DNA from: Helicobacter pylori Shi112 | GTDB taxonomy: Bacteria; Campylobacterota; Campylobacteria; Campylobacterales; Helicobacteraceae | Length of the DNA: 64,000 nucleotides | Direction of reading: 5' to 3' | Assembly: GCF_000277405.1 (NCBI RefSeq) | Contig: NC_017741.1 | Location: forward strand, 124,001 to 188,000 | Part shown: positions 57,926-64,000 of the stretch, in pieces | Position numbering within the stretch: the stretch's first letter is position 1 | Layout of the letters: each line of letters starts with the position of its first letter | Notes under the pieces: generated by a model | Databases searched by the model: none | Seen by the model: only the letters and a program-made list of their open reading frames with translations | What the model was told of the DNA's origin: nothing | Translations under genes and position numbers: made by a program

Positions 57926-58465
57926 TTGAACATGTTAGAAAAATTGATTGAAAGAGTGTTGTTTGCCACTCGTTGGTTGCTAGCCCCTTTATGCATTGCC
58001 ATGTCGTTAGTGCTGGTGGTTTTAGGCTATGTGTTCATGAAAGAGTTGTGGCACATGCTAAGCCACCTAGACACGATCAGCGAAACGGATTTGGTTTTAT
58101 CAGCCTTAGGATTAGTGGATTTGTTGTTTATGGCCGGGCTTGTTTTAATGGTGTTGCTCGCCAGTTATGAAAGCTTTGTTTCTAAATTAGACAAGGTGGA
58201 TGCTAGTGAAATCACTTGGCTAAAGCACACGGATTTTAACGCTTTAAAATTAAAGGTTTCACTCTCCATTGTGGCGATTTCGGCGATTTTCTTGCTCAAA
58301 CGCTACATGAGCTTAGAAGATGTTTTATCCAGCATTCCTAAGGATACGCCCCTATCGCATAATCCCATTTTTTGGCAAGTGGTGATCCATTTGGTGTTTG
58401 TGTGTTCAGCGCTTTTAGCTGCTGTTACCAATAACATCGCTTTTTCGCAAAATAAAGGGCATTAA
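57926..58465 (+). CDS. UPF0114 membrane protein (YqhA family)
   Basis: A 179-residue protein with four helices (WLLAPLCIAMSLVLVVLGYV, DLVLSALGLVDLLFMAGLVL, LKVSLSIVAISAIFLLK, VVIHLVFVCSALLAAVTNNI) and the family start MLEKLIERVLFATRWLLAP. Function unknown; the E. coli relative is YqhA. The starting ATG lies in frame TTTGAACATG. Ends six bases before the convergent phospholipase D-like gene. Confidence 0.85.
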   Translation: MNMLEKLIERVLFATRWLLAPLCIAMSLVLVVLGYVFMKELWHMLSHLDTISETDLVLSALGLVDLLFMAGLVLMVLLASYESFVSKLDKVDASEITWLKHTDFNALKLKVSLSIVAISAIFLLKRYMSLEDVLSSIPKDTPLSHNPIFWQVVIHLVFVCSALLAAVTNNIAFSQNKGH

Positions 58466-58470
58466 AAGTT

Positions 58471-59979
58471 TTAAAGCTCTCTTTCAGGAAGGACTTTAGA
58501 CCATTCTTTAATCAAGCGTAAAAAGAAGGAAGTATCAGGCGAAGTTTTTTCATGGATTAAAATCCCTTCTTCCACCGCTTCCCAAATAACCCTATGCCGA
58601 TACACCACCAAATGCCATGATTGTTGGGCATGATCTTTAAGCGACAAACGCACCCTTTTAGCAAAAGACGGGTTGTCAAACAAGACCGCGCTTTCAGTGT
58701 TGATGTATGCAGAACGCGGATCAATATTAAAACTCCCTAGAAGCGTCAAATTGTCATCAAAAACAATCGTCTTGCCGTGTAAGGAATGTTTGGTGCTAAA
58801 GCGCCCTTTAATCTGGCGGTTGAAAAAATCGTTTCGTATTTCATAAACATTCGCACCCATTCGCACTAATTGGTTGCGATACCTTTCCCACGCCCCATAG
58901 ACCACTATCGCATCAGTAGATGAAAGGGAATTGGTAAGAATATTCAATTCAATCCCCTTAGAAATTTGATTTTTAAAGATTTTCATCATCTTTTTGCCTG
59001 GAATAAAATACGATGAAGCGATAAAAACGGAGTCTTTAGCGTTTTTAAGGGCTTTCTCAAAAGCGATTTTGATAGGCGAATACAAGGGCGTGTCAATTTT
59101 TTTGGGTGAATCAGCTAAAAAAATGGCATTCCCATAATAAATGGGGTATTGGTATTTTTGGAAGCGTTCTATAAAATCATTGACTTTTTTTTTAAACTGG
59201 TTTTTGTCTTCAGCGCTGATAGGGATTTTTTCATGGAGTTTAGCGATTTCTTTAGCGTTGTTTTTGAGTCTTTTATGGGTTCTTAGTAATGAAACAGGGA
59301 TAGAGCGGTGGAATCTCCAATAGCGTTCAAAGCTTTCTTTGGCTTTTGAAGCAACCCCCCCAAAAAACAAAGCGTCTAAATCTAAAAAATTCGTGTCTAA
59401 ATCGTTATCAAAATAATTATCCCCAATATTGCGCCCCCCTATAATGACAGCGAAATTATCCACGATGAAAAGCTTGTTGTGCATGCGTTTTTTAATGCGC
59501 TCATAATCCGCAAGCATTTCAAAATAACGCAAGCCTTTATTGCGGATATAGTAGGGGTTAAAAATTTTCACTTCAATATTTTTATGGAAATTTAAGAGCA
59601 TAATATCTGAAAAATCCGAATACACTCCGTTATCGTCTAAAAGGATGCGCACTTTTACCCCACGATTGGCCGCATTTAAAAGTTCTTTGGCGATCACTTG
59701 AGAGGAAAGATCGTTCTTATAAATATAAGTTTGCATGTCAATGCTTTTTTGGCTCATTCTAATAAGTCCCACTCTATGCAACAAGGCGTCAAAGCCGTCT
59801 TCTAAAAGAATGGCCGCGCTATGGTTAGGGTTTTCTTTTAATTTTTCAGCATACAAGCTCCCAATGGCGGTAGTGTAGGGATCATAAGAGATAGGGGGGC
59901 TTGAAATGGGAGTCTTATAGACTAACCCAAAGCACCCATTAAAAAAAAAGACGCTTAAAAGGACTAAAAAGATTTTCAA
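58471..59979 (-). CDS. phospholipase D-like lipoprotein, cardiolipin synthase family
   Basis: A 502-residue protein with a lipoprotein signal (IFLVLLSVFFFNGC, lipidated Cys near 16). Two HKD motifs: HNKLFIVDNFAVIIGGRN (His about 167) and HGKTIVFDDNLTLLGSFN (His about 405), each followed by GxRN/GSFN. This PLD arrangement resembles ClsC-type cardiolipin synthases. As it is a lipoprotein it would act in the periplasm or envelope. Substrate not readable from sequence. Confidence 0.85.
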   Translation of the reverse strand: MKIFLVLLSVFFFNGCFGLVYKTPISSPPISYDPYTTAIGSLYAEKLKENPNHSAAILLEDGFDALLHRVGLIRMSQKSIDMQTYIYKNDLSSQVIAKELLNAANRGVKVRILLDDNGVYSDFSDIMLLNFHKNIEVKIFNPYYIRNKGLRYFEMLADYERIKKRMHNKLFIVDNFAVIIGGRNIGDNYFDNDLDTNFLDLDALFFGGVASKAKESFERYWRFHRSIPVSLLRTHKRLKNNAKEIAKLHEKIPISAEDKNQFKKKVNDFIERFQKYQYPIYYGNAIFLADSPKKIDTPLYSPIKIAFEKALKNAKDSVFIASSYFIPGKKMMKIFKNQISKGIELNILTNSLSSTDAIVVYGAWERYRNQLVRMGANVYEIRNDFFNRQIKGRFSTKHSLHGKTIVFDDNLTLLGSFNIDPRSAYINTESAVLFDNPSFAKRVRLSLKDHAQQSWHLVVYRHRVIWEAVEEGILIHEKTSPDTSFFLRLIKEWSKVLPEREL

Positions 59980-60000
59980 AAACGACCCACTAAAAAGAAA

Positions 60001-62875
<2,875 letters not shown>

Positions 62876-62884
62876 TTTCTACCC

Positions 62885-63652
62885 TTATTCTTTGTGGAAT
62901 TTCCCATCAGCTTCTATGGCTTCTTGCATGGTTTTAATGCCATTGTCCTTATTTTCTAAACCTTTTTTAATGTAAGCCCCATAGGTGCAAAGCCCTAAAA
63001 CAATAAAAAACACGCTCATCGCCCATTTGACTTTCCTCAAGCCTTGAATGCTCACATTCTTAAACCACCCCCATTTAATCGCTAAGCGATACAACCCAAT
63101 AGAGCCATGCAATTCTACGGCAAACAATAAGAAAATATACAAAAGCCAAAAGTTTTGCGTTACAAAACGATAGCTTGAGCCATGAGGCCCGATACTTTCA
63201 GGCTCTGTGAGCATGACAAATAAGTGGATACTCGCTAAGAAAAACATCGCAAACCCGGTGAGGGCTTGAATAAACCACAAGCTCGTATCGCCATGTTTCA
63301 TCAAATGCTTATGGGTTTTAAAAACCTTGTATTGCCTGTAATTGATAGGGAATTTCCTTAGCGCCAAAAAAGCATGCACGACTAAAATAAGAATAATCCC
63401 TGTTGCAACCACGCTCACAATAGCCGGCTCGCCTGCTTTTAAAAACAAGCTCCCTTCAAAAAATTTTGCCACTTTATACATGGCTTCATCGCTAATCAAG
63501 ATGCTTGAGACCAAAAACATGTGCACTATCATAAAGAGCGCTAAAATCAATCCCGTAGCGCTCTGTAAAAAATCCAGCTTGGCATAAATACCGCTCTTTT
63601 TAAGCCCTTTGCTAGCGCCATAATAACCCTCTATAATCTCTTCTTGTTGCAT
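62885..63652 (-). CDS. frdC: fumarate reductase cytochrome b subunit
   Basis: Diheme membrane anchor that oxidises menaquinol. It has 255 residues and five helices, the diheme QFR type of Wolinella and relatives. Histidines for the two hemes are in FMIVHMFLVSSIL, LVVHAFLALRKF, FFLASIHLFVML and FAVELHGSIGLYRL. ATG 63652 follows TAGGAGC; the frame runs 33 codons further upstream but without a binding site and with an unrelated sequence. Confidence 0.96.
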   Translation of the reverse strand: MQQEEIIEGYYGASKGLKKSGIYAKLDFLQSATGLILALFMIVHMFLVSSILISDEAMYKVAKFFEGSLFLKAGEPAIVSVVATGIILILVVHAFLALRKFPINYRQYKVFKTHKHLMKHGDTSLWFIQALTGFAMFFLASIHLFVMLTEPESIGPHGSSYRFVTQNFWLLYIFLLFAVELHGSIGLYRLAIKWGWFKNVSIQGLRKVKWAMSVFFIVLGLCTYGAYIKKGLENKDNGIKTMQEAIEADGKFHKE

Positions 63653-63715
63653 AAAAACTGCTCCTAAAAACTCTAAAATTAACCTGAATCGCTTGACGCA
63701 AAAACACTGCCTTAA

Positions 63716-63721
63716 TTTTAC
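63716..63721 (-). promoter_or_regulatory. -10 box for frdCAB
   Basis: On the minus strand TAAAAT lies about 64 bases ahead of the frdC ATG, in the GTAGTAAAAT context. Transcription would start near 63708. The spacer is shared with the divergent tpiA. Confidence 0.3.
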
Positions 63722-63822
63722 TACATTTGAAATAATTTTTCTTATAAACAAAACCTAAATTGAGAAAAAATGCAATTCAAGGGGGCTATTGTTTAAAATT
63801 TACATTTTTTAACGCTATTAGA

Positions 63823-63828
63823 TATAAT
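63823..63828 (+). promoter_or_regulatory. -10 box for tpiA
   Basis: Perfect TATAAT (in AGATATAATAAGGG) 38 bases before the tpiA ATG, on the opposite strand to frdC. Confidence 0.55.
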
Positions 63829-63865
63829 AAGGGATAGTTACCACCTATAAAATAAGGATCATTCA

Positions 63866-64000
63866 ATGACAAAAATTGCTATGGCTAATTTTAAATCCGC
63901 TATGCCTATTTTTAAAAGCCATGCGTATTTAGAAGAATTAGAAAAGACTTTAAAACCGCAGCATTTTGATAGGGTGTTTGTATTCCCTGATTTTTTGGGG
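63866..64000 (+). CDS. tpiA: triosephosphate isomerase, N-terminal part (partial)
   Basis: Only the first 45 codons are in the window. The reading [20 protein letters not shown] has the N-terminal strand with the catalytic region ANFKS (the family has NWK/NFK with the active-site Lys), and [12 protein letters not shown] is the second strand. AAGGAT precedes the ATG and a TATAAT promoter lies upstream. The gene continues beyond the right edge. Confidence 0.9.
   Translation, partial: MTKIAMANFKSAMPIFKSHAYLEELEKTLKPQHFDRVFVFPDFLG

Overview
This window is a low-GC, gene-dense bacterial chromosome segment. From gene order and protein signatures I recognise it as Helicobacter pylori (Campylobacterota). 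Supporting marks are the HorB outer membrane protein, Sel1-type Hcp protein, ArsRS pair with a poly-C tract, remote CheZ, cbb3-type oxidase, QFR-type frdCAB and a pseudaminic acid synthase. No tRNA, rRNA, CRISPR array, insertion sequence or prophage was seen. Almost every gene is a core gene; the accessory part is about 55.7-57.8 kb.

Layout. 1-1.6 kb: translation operon thrS (3' end)-infC-rpmI-rplT. 1.7-4.7 kb: envelope and secreted proteins (horB, two signal-peptide proteins) with long spacers, one holding a candidate small RNA. 5.3-7.9 kb: serine uptake and deamination (sdaC-sdaA). 8-9.6 kb: aroG and a tiny lipoprotein. 9.8-16.7 kb: bcp, then a lactate module, with lutABC-like oxidation genes divergent from two tandem LctP permeases. 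16.7-19.2 kb: mutY (with a CTG start) and a dicarboxylate transporter. 19.3-24.1 kb: cbb3 oxidase operon ccoNOQP plus assembly-type genes and an unlisted 35-residue membrane ORF. 24.2-29.7 kb: ABC-2-like membrane protein, mqnD, recA, eno, a FtsB-like protein, an AMIN-domain protein, aroK. 29.7-32.8 kb: PDC sensor protein, LPS glycosyltransferase, hcpD. 33.6-37.3 kb: arsRS-hemB-yebC. 37.6-44.6 kb: minus-strand cluster of cheZ, U32 peptidase, prfB, moeA, fliR and membrane proteins. 44.7-47.1 kb: secreted PPIase, fba, efp. 47.7-50.6 kb: pseI, LolD-like ATPase, lnt. 50.7-55.7 kb: cvpA, lysS, glyA, a DUF1882 protein and a SPOR protein. 55.8-57.8 kb: a gene remnant and a twice-broken DUF262 restriction-type gene. 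57.9-64 kb: UPF0114 protein, phospholipase D-like lipoprotein, frdCAB and the start of tpiA.

How it fits together. Much of the window is the microaerobic energy metabolism of a gastric organism. Lactate and serine are imported and oxidised, menaquinone is made by the futalosine route (mqnD), electrons leave through the cbb3 oxidase or fumarate reductase, and the acid-responsive ArsRS pair sits beside heme synthesis. The most notable observations are the mutY CTG start beside an intact catalytic Glu, the 12-C tract in arsS, the degraded DUF262 gene, a four-copy family of intergenic stem-like elements that may be relics of a type I toxin-antitoxin family, and several small unlisted ORFs. I found no clearly new multi-gene system.
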